Position numbers and translations under genes: made by a program. From assembly GCA_947456625.1 (NCBI GenBank), contig CANGQJ010000012.1, positions 18,270 to 82,269 of the forward strand: a stretch of 64,000 nucleotides of DNA, written 5' to 3'. Of the stretch, positions 33,023 through 41,039 are shown one piece after another. Numbering within the stretch: the stretch's first letter is position 1; each line of letters starts with the position of its first letter. The notes below the pieces were generated by a model, which searched no databases, was not told the DNA's origin, and saw nothing but the letters and a program-made list of their open reading frames with translations. This DNA comes from Bacteroidota bacterium (GTDB taxonomy: Bacteria; Bacteroidota; Bacteroidia; Chitinophagales; Chitinophagaceae).

Positions 33023-35434
33023 CTACCTGTTTTCAGAAGCAGCATCCAACATTTCCATTTTATTTTCCTTAGGCTTAAATCCAAAATTATACCTTAGTGA
33101 AAGTCCCCAACGCCTGGTATCATTTTCTCTATAACCCGTAGCATTTTGAGACCCTTGATTTAAGATAAATTTATTGTTATTAGTGAATAAAAAATCATTA
33201 AAACTTGCAGTAATAATTAATTTCTTTTTTAAAAACTGTCTGTTAATAGAAGTATTCAAAGATCCAAAATCGGACAACTCATAAAATTGCTGCTGACCAT
33301 TTATTCTCCAAAAGCCATTTAAGGTAATGGTGGACAATCCATCCAATTTAAGGGATTGAAATGTAAAAATTGCCCAGGTACCTTTGTTAAAGACAATTGG
33401 CTTGCCTTCGTAAAATCCAGTATAATCGTTTTTATTAAACTGAGTACCTACAACAGCAAAATATTTTTTACCAGGAGGAATTACTCCAATAATTCTAAAA
33501 TAGGTTTCTCTACTCTTTCCCAAGTTGTCATACGTTCTATAACTAACTTGCTTATTGGTTGGTGACTGATAAACTACATTGGTAAATATATCCTTTGTCT
33601 CATTTACTCCATAAGCAAATAAAGGCTTGTCGTCTACACTTATATTAGCCTCATAGTTGGTTGTGAATTGCGGTTTTAAATTTGGGTTACCCACTTCATA
33701 TAAAAACGGATCTATGTACTTTGCAAAAGGATTTAAATAATCATAAGAAGGCCTACTAATAGTTTTACGATACACTAAAAAACCGCGAAGCTCATATTGC
33801 ATTATATTAATAATCTTTCTACTTAAATAAATATAAGGAAAAGCATCTGTTCTATTTACCGAGAAAGTCGTATCCTTAGGAACCAACTGATGCCCTTGCA
33901 TAATAGTTTGTTCAAACCTGGTACCTACTTTTAAAACAATTGGACCCCAGGTTTTTGAACCTTGCAAGTATGCCGCATTTATTTGTTCGGTATAATTAAA
34001 GCTATTGGTTCTAAATGGATCGGGAGCTGTAACACCTGCAACCGTTTTTGTATAATTAGCATGATTATTAAAAATAAGCGTAGATGTTTTAACCCCAGTC
34101 TCAAAATTTAAACCAATAATTCGTTTTTTAAGATCAGACTGATAAGTATAATAACTACGGTCATTGCCATAGCTTCCATTACCACCAACCAAATTACTAT
34201 TGCTTACTAAGGTATTATTATAGTTCTGATTGGTATTGGCCTTTGAATAATTAAATGAAAAATCATTAATCCACTCGCCTCCAACAGAATCCAATTTAAG
34301 TTTTGCTCTAAAAGATTGATTCACAAAATTATTATCACTGTTATTTTGAACCAGTGATTTTAGATCACTTAAATTTTTATTACTTGAAACTACATTCACA
34401 AAAGACTCACTTGATGTGGTATTATCCGATTTATTTTGACTTAACCTTCCATCGTAATTTAAATCCCATTTGTCTTTTATGTTTTTCCCAAAACCATAAC
34501 CAAGATTAATTGAATTATTGGGAGATACTGTTCTTGCATTTTGCTTAAGCATAGTATCTAAACTAATGGTCCTATTGGTATTGGTAATAGTATAGCCATT
34601 GTTATTACTATACTGCGCATTCACATAAGAACTTAATTTGTCATTGTTATTTGCCAAATTAAAACCAATGTATTGATTCCCATACAACCCTTGTGCAAAG
34701 CCACTATTAACCGAGCCATTAACGCCTAATTTAATACCCTTCATAAGCACAATATTCACTACTCCGCCTCCACCCGATGCGTCATATTTTGCAGAAGGCG
34801 TTCTTATAAGCTCTATTTTTTGGATGGCATTAGGAGGTAAGCTTTTTAATAAAATGGCAATATCAGAATTACTCATTTTTAAATCCCTTCCATTAATTTG
34901 AACTGCCGCTGGCGATAACCCATTCAAATAAATATTACCATCCTGGTCTATAAAAACACCAGGTGTTTTTTCGACAGTCTCATAGGCATTGGTACTACTT
35001 GCAGCTAATGGCTCGGGATCCACCACGGACTTGTCATCTTCCTGGCGTATTAAGGGTTTAGATGATTTAACAACCACAGCATTAAGCATGGCATTGGTTT
35101 CCTTTAAAATAATTTGATGTGCTGCATCTGTTAAAAAATTAAAAACTGTGTCTGTTATTTGATAACCCACCCAACTGGATCTAAATAAATAAGTTTTTGA
35201 ACTATCCACTTTTATTTTAACTACCCCAAAAGTATCTGCAATAACTTTTATTGCCTTTTGTGCATTAAAAGGAGCAGTATATTTACCCTTTTCATAATAT
35301 AGCACAACTGCCATACTAAATGGTTTGCCCATTTTATCAACCACATTAACTTTTACTTCTTTTGATTGCGCAAATAATGTGTTTGCACAAATCAAAATGT
35401 AAAAAAACACAAGACTAAATTTAAACTGTTTCAT
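33023..35434 (-). CDS. Outer-membrane beta-barrel receptor-like protein (TonB-dependent type)
   Basis: An 803-residue outer-membrane protein with a signal peptide ending LFAQ. A carboxypeptidase-regulatory-like beta domain covers about residues 24-115. A plug-like domain follows (ETVEKTPGVFIDQDGNIYLNG, then KIELIRTPSAKYDASGGGGVVNI). The remainder is a long Asn/Ser/Tyr-rich beta-barrel. It resembles the outer membrane beta-barrel family rather than SusC; no SusD lies beside it. The substrate is unknown. The ATG is only 8 nt downstream of tRNA-Ala on the same strand, and it converges on the NRAMP-related gene with a 4-bp gap. Confidence 0.87.
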   Translation of the reverse strand: MKQFKFSLVFFYILICANTLFAQSKEVKVNVVDKMGKPFSMAVVLYYEKGKYTAPFNAQKAIKVIADTFGVVKIKVDSSKTYLFRSSWVGYQITDTVFNFLTDAAHQIILKETNAMLNAVVVKSSKPLIRQEDDKSVVDPEPLAASSTNAYETVEKTPGVFIDQDGNIYLNGLSPAAVQINGRDLKMSNSDIAILLKSLPPNAIQKIELIRTPSAKYDASGGGGVVNIVLMKGIKLGVNGSVNSGFAQGLYGNQYIGFNLANNNDKLSSYVNAQYSNNNGYTITNTNRTISLDTMLKQNARTVSPNNSINLGYGFGKNIKDKWDLNYDGRLSQNKSDNTTSSESFVNVVSSNKNLSDLKSLVQNNSDNNFVNQSFRAKLKLDSVGGEWINDFSFNYSKANTNQNYNNTLVSNSNLVGGNGSYGNDRSYYTYQSDLKKRIIGLNFETGVKTSTLIFNNHANYTKTVAGVTAPDPFRTNSFNYTEQINAAYLQGSKTWGPIVLKVGTRFEQTIMQGHQLVPKDTTFSVNRTDAFPYIYLSRKIINIMQYELRGFLVYRKTISRPSYDYLNPFAKYIDPFLYEVGNPNLKPQFTTNYEANISVDDKPLFAYGVNETKDIFTNVVYQSPTNKQVSYRTYDNLGKSRETYFRIIGVIPPGKKYFAVVGTQFNKNDYTGFYEGKPIVFNKGTWAIFTFQSLKLDGLSTITLNGFWRINGQQQFYELSDFGSLNTSINRQFLKKKLIITASFNDFLFTNNNKFILNQGSQNATGYRENDTRRWGLSLRYNFGFKPKENKMEMLDAASENR

Positions 35435-35442
35435 ATACTATG

Positions 35443-35515
<73 letters not shown>

Positions 35516-35537
35516 TATTTATTATTGCACCTAAATT

Positions 35538-35572
35538 AAAAAAGTAGCACCGATTATGTCGATGCTACTTTT
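35538..35572 (-). terminator. Terminator after gltA
   Basis: Stem AAAAGTAGCA with TGCTACTTTT plus an inner CGA/TCG pairing. On the minus strand it is followed by TTTTTTAATTT, so it ends the citrate synthase transcript ahead of the tRNA gene. Confidence 0.75.
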
Positions 35573-35590
35573 AAATGTATTTAGTAACAA

Positions 35591-36907
35591 TTAAATTTCT
35601 CCTTTCCCGTCCAACCATAATTTCACGGCTTCGGTGGTTACCGATTTTGGACGCTCTAATGGGAACCCAAGTGCCCTATCCCAAGTTAAACTTGCAAGTA
35701 CACCTAGTGCACGACTTACAGCAAATAAAACGGTATAAAATTCATATTCTACAATTCCATAGTGGACTAATAATGCTCCACTATGCGCATCTACGTTAGG
35801 CCAAGGGTTTTTTACTTTTCCTAATGACTCTAAAATTGGTGGCACTGTTTCATAAATATTCCAAACCGTATTCACTAATTTATCATCTGGTAAATGTTTT
35901 TTACCAAATGCCATTTGAGCAGTAAAACGAGGATCGGTTTTTCTTAATACCGCGTGACCATATCCAGGTACCACTTTGCCAGAAGCCAATGTTTTTTGAA
36001 CATAATCTACAATTTGCTCCTTGGTTGGGCTGTCAGAACCAATGGCTTCTTGCATTTCAAAAATCCATTTGATTACTTCTTGATTTGCAAGTCCATGTAA
36101 AGGACCAGCCAATCCATTCATACCAGCAGCATAACTTAAATAAGGATCACTTAATGCAGAACCTACTAAGTGTGTAGTATGTGCAGAAACGTTTCCTCCT
36201 TCATGGTCCGCATGAATTGTCATATATAAGCGCATTAGCTCCTTTGTACTTTCATCCTCAAAGCCCATCATGTATGCCAGGTTACCTGCCCAGTCTAATA
36301 ATCCGTTGGGATGAATATGCTCATTATTTTTATATTTTCGACGATAGATATATGCCGCAATTCTTGGAAGGCGCGCAATTAAATCCATTGAATCGTCATA
36401 AGTATATTGCCAGTAATCTTTTTTGTTCATGCCCTTTGCATACTCTGCTGAAAACTTGCTTTCGGTTTGTAAAGCCATAACAGCAGCTACATACATAGTC
36501 ATAGGATGTGCACTAATAGGGAAAGCATCAATCACATCAAATACATGCGAAGGAACATGGCTACGACGTTGCCAGTTATTTGTAATTTCTTTTACATCCT
36601 CGGTAGTTGGAACTTCACCAACCATCATTAAATAAAATAAACCTTCTGGTAAGGGCTCATCACCACCTGGTGCTTTTGGTAATTTATCTTGTAATTCAGG
36701 AATAGAGAATCCGCGAAAACGAATTCCTTCTTGAGCATCTAATAAACTTGTTTCGGTAACCAATCCAGTGATACCTCTCATACCTTGGTATACTTGGGCA
36801 AGTGTTACTTCGCCAATTTTTTTATCTCCGTGTGTTTTGATTAACTCTTTAATTTCAGTTGCTGCAGCTGTTGCCTTTACACTGAATAAATCCTTGATTG
36901 CTTCCAT
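35591..36907 (-). CDS. gltA: Citrate synthase, eukaryote-like type
   Basis: Condenses acetyl-CoA and oxaloacetate. The 438-residue protein has the catalytic segments GPLHGLANQEVIKW (His), VPGYGHAVLRKTDPRF (His) and VDAHSGALLVHYGI (Asp). The N-terminal part (LAQVYQGMRGITGLVTETS and EGIRFRGFSIPE) resembles mitochondrial citrate synthases more than the E. coli hexameric type, which has an extra N-terminal domain. Such enzymes are known in some Bacteroidota. It is transcribed alone. Confidence 0.93.
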   Translation of the reverse strand: MEAIKDLFSVKATAAATEIKELIKTHGDKKIGEVTLAQVYQGMRGITGLVTETSLLDAQEGIRFRGFSIPELQDKLPKAPGGDEPLPEGLFYLMMVGEVPTTEDVKEITNNWQRRSHVPSHVFDVIDAFPISAHPMTMYVAAVMALQTESKFSAEYAKGMNKKDYWQYTYDDSMDLIARLPRIAAYIYRRKYKNNEHIHPNGLLDWAGNLAYMMGFEDESTKELMRLYMTIHADHEGGNVSAHTTHLVGSALSDPYLSYAAGMNGLAGPLHGLANQEVIKWIFEMQEAIGSDSPTKEQIVDYVQKTLASGKVVPGYGHAVLRKTDPRFTAQMAFGKKHLPDDKLVNTVWNIYETVPPILESLGKVKNPWPNVDAHSGALLVHYGIVEYEFYTVLFAVSRALGVLASLTWDRALGFPLERPKSVTTEAVKLWLDGKGEI

Positions 36908-36968
36908 GTGCCCTTTAGTTTATTATTATGCCCTTAAAATTGGACGTAAAGTTAACTAAAAAAATGGC

Positions 36969-38060
36969 TTATTTAGGCGCTTTTTTGTACAAATAATATA
37001 CCACCCATATAAAAATTAAATTAGGTATCCAGGCAGCTAATAATGGAGGCAAATTGCCCTTTGTAGAAAAGATAGTTGAGAACTGGTCTGTTATGATGAA
37101 CACAGCGGCAATAATAAAGCCAAGCGCTAAATGCGATCCACTACCCCCTCTTACTTTTTTGCCTGCAATAATGCCACCAATAAGTGTTAGTAAAAGTACT
37201 GTAAATGGCGAAGCGTCCCTGCGATATCGCTCAATTTTAAGTTCTTTGATACTTTCCGACCCCCTAATTTCCTCTAATTTAATTTGCTTAATTAACTGAG
37301 GCGTAGTGAGCTTGTTCTTTTGATATTTATCTTTTTCAATATCAACAGGCTTAAATGGATAGTTTTTTCTGACTTCGGTTAAAGCAGTTACAATTTCTTT
37401 ATCATCTAAAACTTTTCGTTCAATAACTTCTAGTAATCTCCAATTTTTTGTAGCAGTATCCCATTGTATATTCTCTGCTCTTAAATTATAAACTACTTTC
37501 CCATTATCTACTTTATATGCAAAAAAACCATTGCCTCTATTATTGGCAGTGTCATAATTGTAAATGCCCGCATAGGTAAAGGAGTCAATCCTAAAATAAA
37601 TATCGGTAGAAGAACTCAAAAGCGCATTGTATGAAGAATGAGCATCAATATATGCAGCCTCGAAACTTCCTCTAATATTATTTGCTTTAGGGACAATCCA
37701 TTGATTAGACACCCATAATAATAAACCCAATAATAAGCCACCTATCCAGTAGGGTCTAAGCCATCTATTATAAGTGGTACCACTTGCAAGGATAGCAACA
37801 ATTTCGGTCTGACCCGCCATCTTGGAAGTAAAAAAAATAACTGCAATAAAAACAAACAACGGAAATAAAAGCGCAATAATATGCGGTATAAATCCAATAT
37901 AGTAATGTGTGAAAATTTCAGCAGCAGATAAACCTGAGCGAACAAAATCATCGGTTTTTTCGCTAATGTCAATAACAATAGCGATGACTGCAAATAAAAA
38001 GATAGAGAAGAAAAATACCCTCAAAAACTTTTTTAATATGTACCAATCTAGTTTTTTCAA
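36969..38060 (-). CDS. LptF/LptG family permease
   Basis: A 363-residue inner-membrane component of the lipopolysaccharide export machine. Three N-terminal helices (about residues 12-35, 50-80, 100-120) and three C-terminal helices flank a periplasmic beta-jellyroll-like region, the LptF/G layout. It begins MKKLDWYILKKFLRVF at a TTG codon; no upstream ATG exists in frame, so this appears to be a genuine TTG start. It lies 27 bp downstream of tgt and is probably cotranscribed with it. LptF and LptG cannot be told apart by eye. Confidence 0.88.
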   Translation of the reverse strand: MKKLDWYILKKFLRVFFFSIFLFAVIAIVIDISEKTDDFVRSGLSAAEIFTHYYIGFIPHIIALLFPLFVFIAVIFFTSKMAGQTEIVAILASGTTYNRWLRPYWIGGLLLGLLLWVSNQWIVPKANNIRGSFEAAYIDAHSSYNALLSSSTDIYFRIDSFTYAGIYNYDTANNRGNGFFAYKVDNGKVVYNLRAENIQWDTATKNWRLLEVIERKVLDDKEIVTALTEVRKNYPFKPVDIEKDKYQKNKLTTPQLIKQIKLEEIRGSESIKELKIERYRRDASPFTVLLLTLIGGIIAGKKVRGGSGSHLALGFIIAAVFIITDQFSTIFSTKGNLPPLLAAWIPNLIFIWVVYYLYKKAPK

Positions 38061-38087
38061 TGTAAACCTTACTTTATACTTTTTAAA

Positions 38088-39227
38088 TTACAACCTTGTT
38101 TTTACTTGTTCTATCATGGCCACTTTCCAACTGCTATAATCGCCAGCTATTATGTGTTTACGAGCCTCTCCTACCAACCAAAGATAAAAGGATAAATTTT
38201 GAATACTTGCCAATTGCAATCCCAATATTTCATCTGCCTGAAACAAATGTCGCATGTAAGCCTTGGTATAATATTGGCTTAACTCGTTGGGAAGGCCTGG
38301 ATCAAGGGGCGTAAAATCCTTCTCCCATTTTTTATTCTTGATATTAATAACACCTTGCGAAGTAAATATCATTCCATTACGGCCATTGCGAGTAGGCATT
38401 ACACAATCAAACATATCTACACCTAAATCAATAGCTTCTAAAATATTCCAAGGGGTGCCCACTCCCATTAAATAACGGGGTTTATCTAACGGTAAATTTT
38501 CACAACAAAGTGCAGTAAACTCATACATTTCTGGCTCGGTCTCCCCTACACTTAAACCCCCAATAGCATTGCCCACCGCATTTTTGGAGCTAATATATTC
38601 ACAAGAAGCTTTTCTTAAATCCTTATACATTCCCCCCTGCACAATAGGGAATAAATTTTGTGTGTGGCCATATAAATCGGGGGTCTCAGCTAACCTATTA
38701 AAACACCTATCCAGCCAAGCATGGGTTAGGTCCATACTTTTTCGGACATATTCATATTCGGCAGGAATTGGAGGACATTCATCAAAAGCCATAATAATAT
38801 CGGCCCCAATACTGCGTTGTATATCCATTACTTTTTCGGGACTAAATAAATGCTTGCTACCGTCAATATGAGATTGAAATAAAGCGCCCTCCTGTGAAAT
38901 TTTTCGGTTACTAGCTAATGAAAAAACCTGATATCCGCCACTATCTGTTAAAATGGGGCGGTCCCATCCCATAAATTTGTGTAATCCACCAGCAGCTTCC
39001 AACACTTCTGTACCTGGCCTTAAATATAAATGGTAAGTATTTCCTAGAATAATTTGAGCGTTTATATCCTGCTTTAATTGTTGTTGGGTAACCGCTTTTA
39101 CCGAACCAATGGTGCCCACTGGCATAAAAATGGGGGTTTGAATACTGCCATGATCGGTGGTAATGGTACCGGCCCTGGAAGCCCCTTTTGTGCTCTTATA
39201 TTGTAAATCAAATGCTAGTGCAGCCAT
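38088..39227 (-). CDS. tgt: tRNA-guanine transglycosylase
   Basis: Exchanges G34 of certain tRNAs for preQ1. The 379-residue protein retains the active site: the Asp95 segment TDSGGYQVFSL, GGLSVGETEPEMYE and VDMFDCVMPTRNGRNG. The C-terminal zinc site is not canonical. The CxCxxC segment is replaced by GLPNELSQYY (about residues 311-320), and the fourth ligand, a His in the family, is Gln in ASIQNLSFYL. The queA gene for the next step is at 3 kb. Its ATG is 38 bp from that of the divergent glycosyltransferase. Confidence 0.95.
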   Translation of the reverse strand: MAALAFDLQYKSTKGASRAGTITTDHGSIQTPIFMPVGTIGSVKAVTQQQLKQDINAQIILGNTYHLYLRPGTEVLEAAGGLHKFMGWDRPILTDSGGYQVFSLASNRKISQEGALFQSHIDGSKHLFSPEKVMDIQRSIGADIIMAFDECPPIPAEYEYVRKSMDLTHAWLDRCFNRLAETPDLYGHTQNLFPIVQGGMYKDLRKASCEYISSKNAVGNAIGGLSVGETEPEMYEFTALCCENLPLDKPRYLMGVGTPWNILEAIDLGVDMFDCVMPTRNGRNGMIFTSQGVINIKNKKWEKDFTPLDPGLPNELSQYYTKAYMRHLFQADEILGLQLASIQNLSFYLWLVGEARKHIIAGDYSSWKVAMIEQVKTRL

Positions 39228-39231
39228 GGCG

Positions 39232-39239
39232 CAAAGGTA
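39232..39239 (-). promoter_or_regulatory. -7 element TACCTTTG of tgt
   Basis: Minus-strand TACCTTTG, 4 nt before the tgt ATG. It predicts a leaderless or nearly leaderless transcript. Confidence 0.6.
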
Positions 39240-39253
39240 AGGTCAAATATCAT

Positions 39254-39261
39254 TACTTTTG
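39254..39261 (+). promoter_or_regulatory. -7 element TACTTTTG of the glycosyltransferase gene
   Basis: Plus-strand TACTTTTG, 4 nt before the ATG at 39266. It supports that start over the longer frame and predicts a leaderless transcript. Confidence 0.6.
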
Positions 39262-39265
39262 TATC

Positions 39266-40393
39266 ATGATTACTAACCTACCCGTATCAACTATTTTAAT
39301 AGCTGCTTTTGCATGCATTATAGCCATTCAATTATTTTACTATCTATTCTTTTTTCTAAGACTTGCCATTTATAGAAAGCCAAAAAAAGAGGTACATATG
39401 GAGCACCCCATTTCGGTGGTGATATGTGCAAGGGACGAAGCGGATAATTTAGTAAACAACTTACCTGGTGTATTGGTGCAGGAATATAGCACTACACATG
39501 AAATTGTTTTAGTAAATGATAATTCCGAGGATGAATCCAAATATTTATTGGAAGAGTTCAGAAAGTCATTTAAAAATTTAAACGTAGTTGCACTTACGCA
39601 GGAAGCTAAAATGATTAATGGTAAAAAATTTCCATTATCCATTGGTATTAAGTCTGCCAAGTATGAAACCTTATTATTAACCGACGCCGACTGTGTTCCT
39701 GCAAGTGAACATTGGATGCGTTTAATGCAAGACGGATACAATGATGACACTGAAATTGTTTTAGGTTATGGTGCATACAAGAAAAAGCCAGGCATGTTAA
39801 ACAAACTAATTCGTTTTGAAACTTTCCAAACTGCACTGCAATATTTTTCTTATGCATTAGCAGGCATGCCATATATGGGTGTTGGCCGAAATTTGTCTTA
39901 TAAAAAAGATGTGTTTTTGAGAAATAAAGGATTCTCTTCTATTAATCAAATGCCAAGTGGTGACGATGATTTATTTATAAACCAAGTAGCAACCCGAAAA
40001 AATACAGCCATTGTAATTGACAAAGAATCCCATACTTTAAGTGAGCCAAAAACTACTTTTAACGAATGGATGAATCAAAAATATAGGCACTACACTACAA
40101 GTAAGTATTATAAAAAACAACATAGTATTTTATTAGCCTTGTATGCTTTAAGTCAGTTTTTAGTTTACCCTGTATTAATTGCAGCACTTGTATTTACTAA
40201 ACAGTATATTTTAATAGTAAGTTTATGGGGTGCACGCTTTTTATTGCAAGGAATTATTTTAAGAAGTACCATGAAAAAATTAAACGAATTAGACCTATGG
40301 CCTTGGTATTTATTTTTTGATTTATGGTCTGTTTTTTATTATTTATTTACATTACCTAGCGTATGGAAAGCTCCCAACAAAAATTGGAACTAA
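39266..40393 (+). CDS. Family 2 glycosyltransferase, membrane-bound
   Basis: A 375-residue GT2 protein with an N-terminal membrane anchor (about residues 8-32), a GT-A domain beginning ISVVICARDEADNL, the donor-binding NDNSEDES and TDADCVPASEHW, and the acceptor motif region SGDDDLF followed by QKYRHY. Two or more C-terminal membrane helices follow. It resembles processive or polyprenol-type transferases; the sugar is unknown. The frame can be extended to 39188 but the -7 element at 39254 supports ATG 39266. Its 3' end overlaps rsmG by 31 nt. Confidence 0.86.
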   Translation: MITNLPVSTILIAAFACIIAIQLFYYLFFFLRLAIYRKPKKEVHMEHPISVVICARDEADNLVNNLPGVLVQEYSTTHEIVLVNDNSEDESKYLLEEFRKSFKNLNVVALTQEAKMINGKKFPLSIGIKSAKYETLLLTDADCVPASEHWMRLMQDGYNDDTEIVLGYGAYKKKPGMLNKLIRFETFQTALQYFSYALAGMPYMGVGRNLSYKKDVFLRNKGFSSINQMPSGDDDLFINQVATRKNTAIVIDKESHTLSEPKTTFNEWMNQKYRHYTTSKYYKKQHSILLALYALSQFLVYPVLIAALVFTKQYILIVSLWGARFLLQGIILRSTMKKLNELDLWPWYLFFDLWSVFYYLFTLPSVWKAPNKNWN

Positions 40394-41001
40394 TTACTAA
40401 ATATTTTGACGATTTTACACCAACTCAACTGCAACAAATTGCAGGCTTGGAAGCTGCTTACAAAGAGTGGAATAGTCAAATAAATGTAATTTCCAGAAAA
40501 GACATTGATCATATTTATTTACATCATGTACTTCACTCCCTAAGTATTGCAGCCATTGCTGAGTGGGATAAAGGAACACAGGTAATTGATATTGGATGTG
40601 GGGGCGGATTCCCTTGCGTTCCAATGGCCATATTTTTCCCTGAGGTTGAGTTTTTAGCAGTGGATAGTATTGCTAAGAAATTAAAAGTAGTGGACGCAGT
40701 TTGTGAAATGGTAGGTATTAAAAATATTACTACTAAACATACCCGAGTAGAGGATATTAAAAACAAAAAGTTTGATTATGCCATAAGCCGAGCTGTTGCT
40801 CCATTAAAAGATTTATGGAAATGGGCTGGTCCAATTATTAATAAAAAGCCTAACCAACCCAATGGTTTAATATGCTTAAAAGGCGGTGACTTGCATCAGG
40901 AAATTTTTGAAAGTGGCGTGCGTCCTAAAATGATGTCTATTTATGACATTTTTCAGGAGGAATATTTTAAGGAGAAATTTATTATTCAAGTAAAGAAATA
41001 A
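40363..41001 (+). CDS. rsmG: 16S rRNA (guanine(527)-N7)-methyltransferase
   Basis: A 212-residue SAM-dependent methyltransferase that modifies G527 of 16S rRNA. The SAM site is seen in VIDIGCGGGFPCVPMAI, and AVDSIAKKLKVV and the YAISRAVAPLKDLWKW segment are typical. Translation starts inside the 3' end of the glycosyltransferase gene, an unusual 31-nt overlap for these two families. Loss of this enzyme gives low-level streptomycin resistance in other bacteria. Confidence 0.94.
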   Translation: MESSQQKLELITKYFDDFTPTQLQQIAGLEAAYKEWNSQINVISRKDIDHIYLHHVLHSLSIAAIAEWDKGTQVIDIGCGGGFPCVPMAIFFPEVEFLAVDSIAKKLKVVDAVCEMVGIKNITTKHTRVEDIKNKKFDYAISRAVAPLKDLWKWAGPIINKKPNQPNGLICLKGGDLHQEIFESGVRPKMMSIYDIFQEEYFKEKFIIQVKK

Positions 41002-41030
41002 ATAAAGCGTCCCAAATAGGACGCTTTATT
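41001..41030. terminator. Bidirectional terminator between rsmG and M1 peptidase
   Basis: Perfect 12-bp stem AATAAAGCGTCC (41001-41012) with GGACGCTTTATT (41019-41030). T-rich bases follow on both strands, fitting the convergent genes. Confidence 0.85.
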
Positions 41031-41039
41031 TATTTCATA

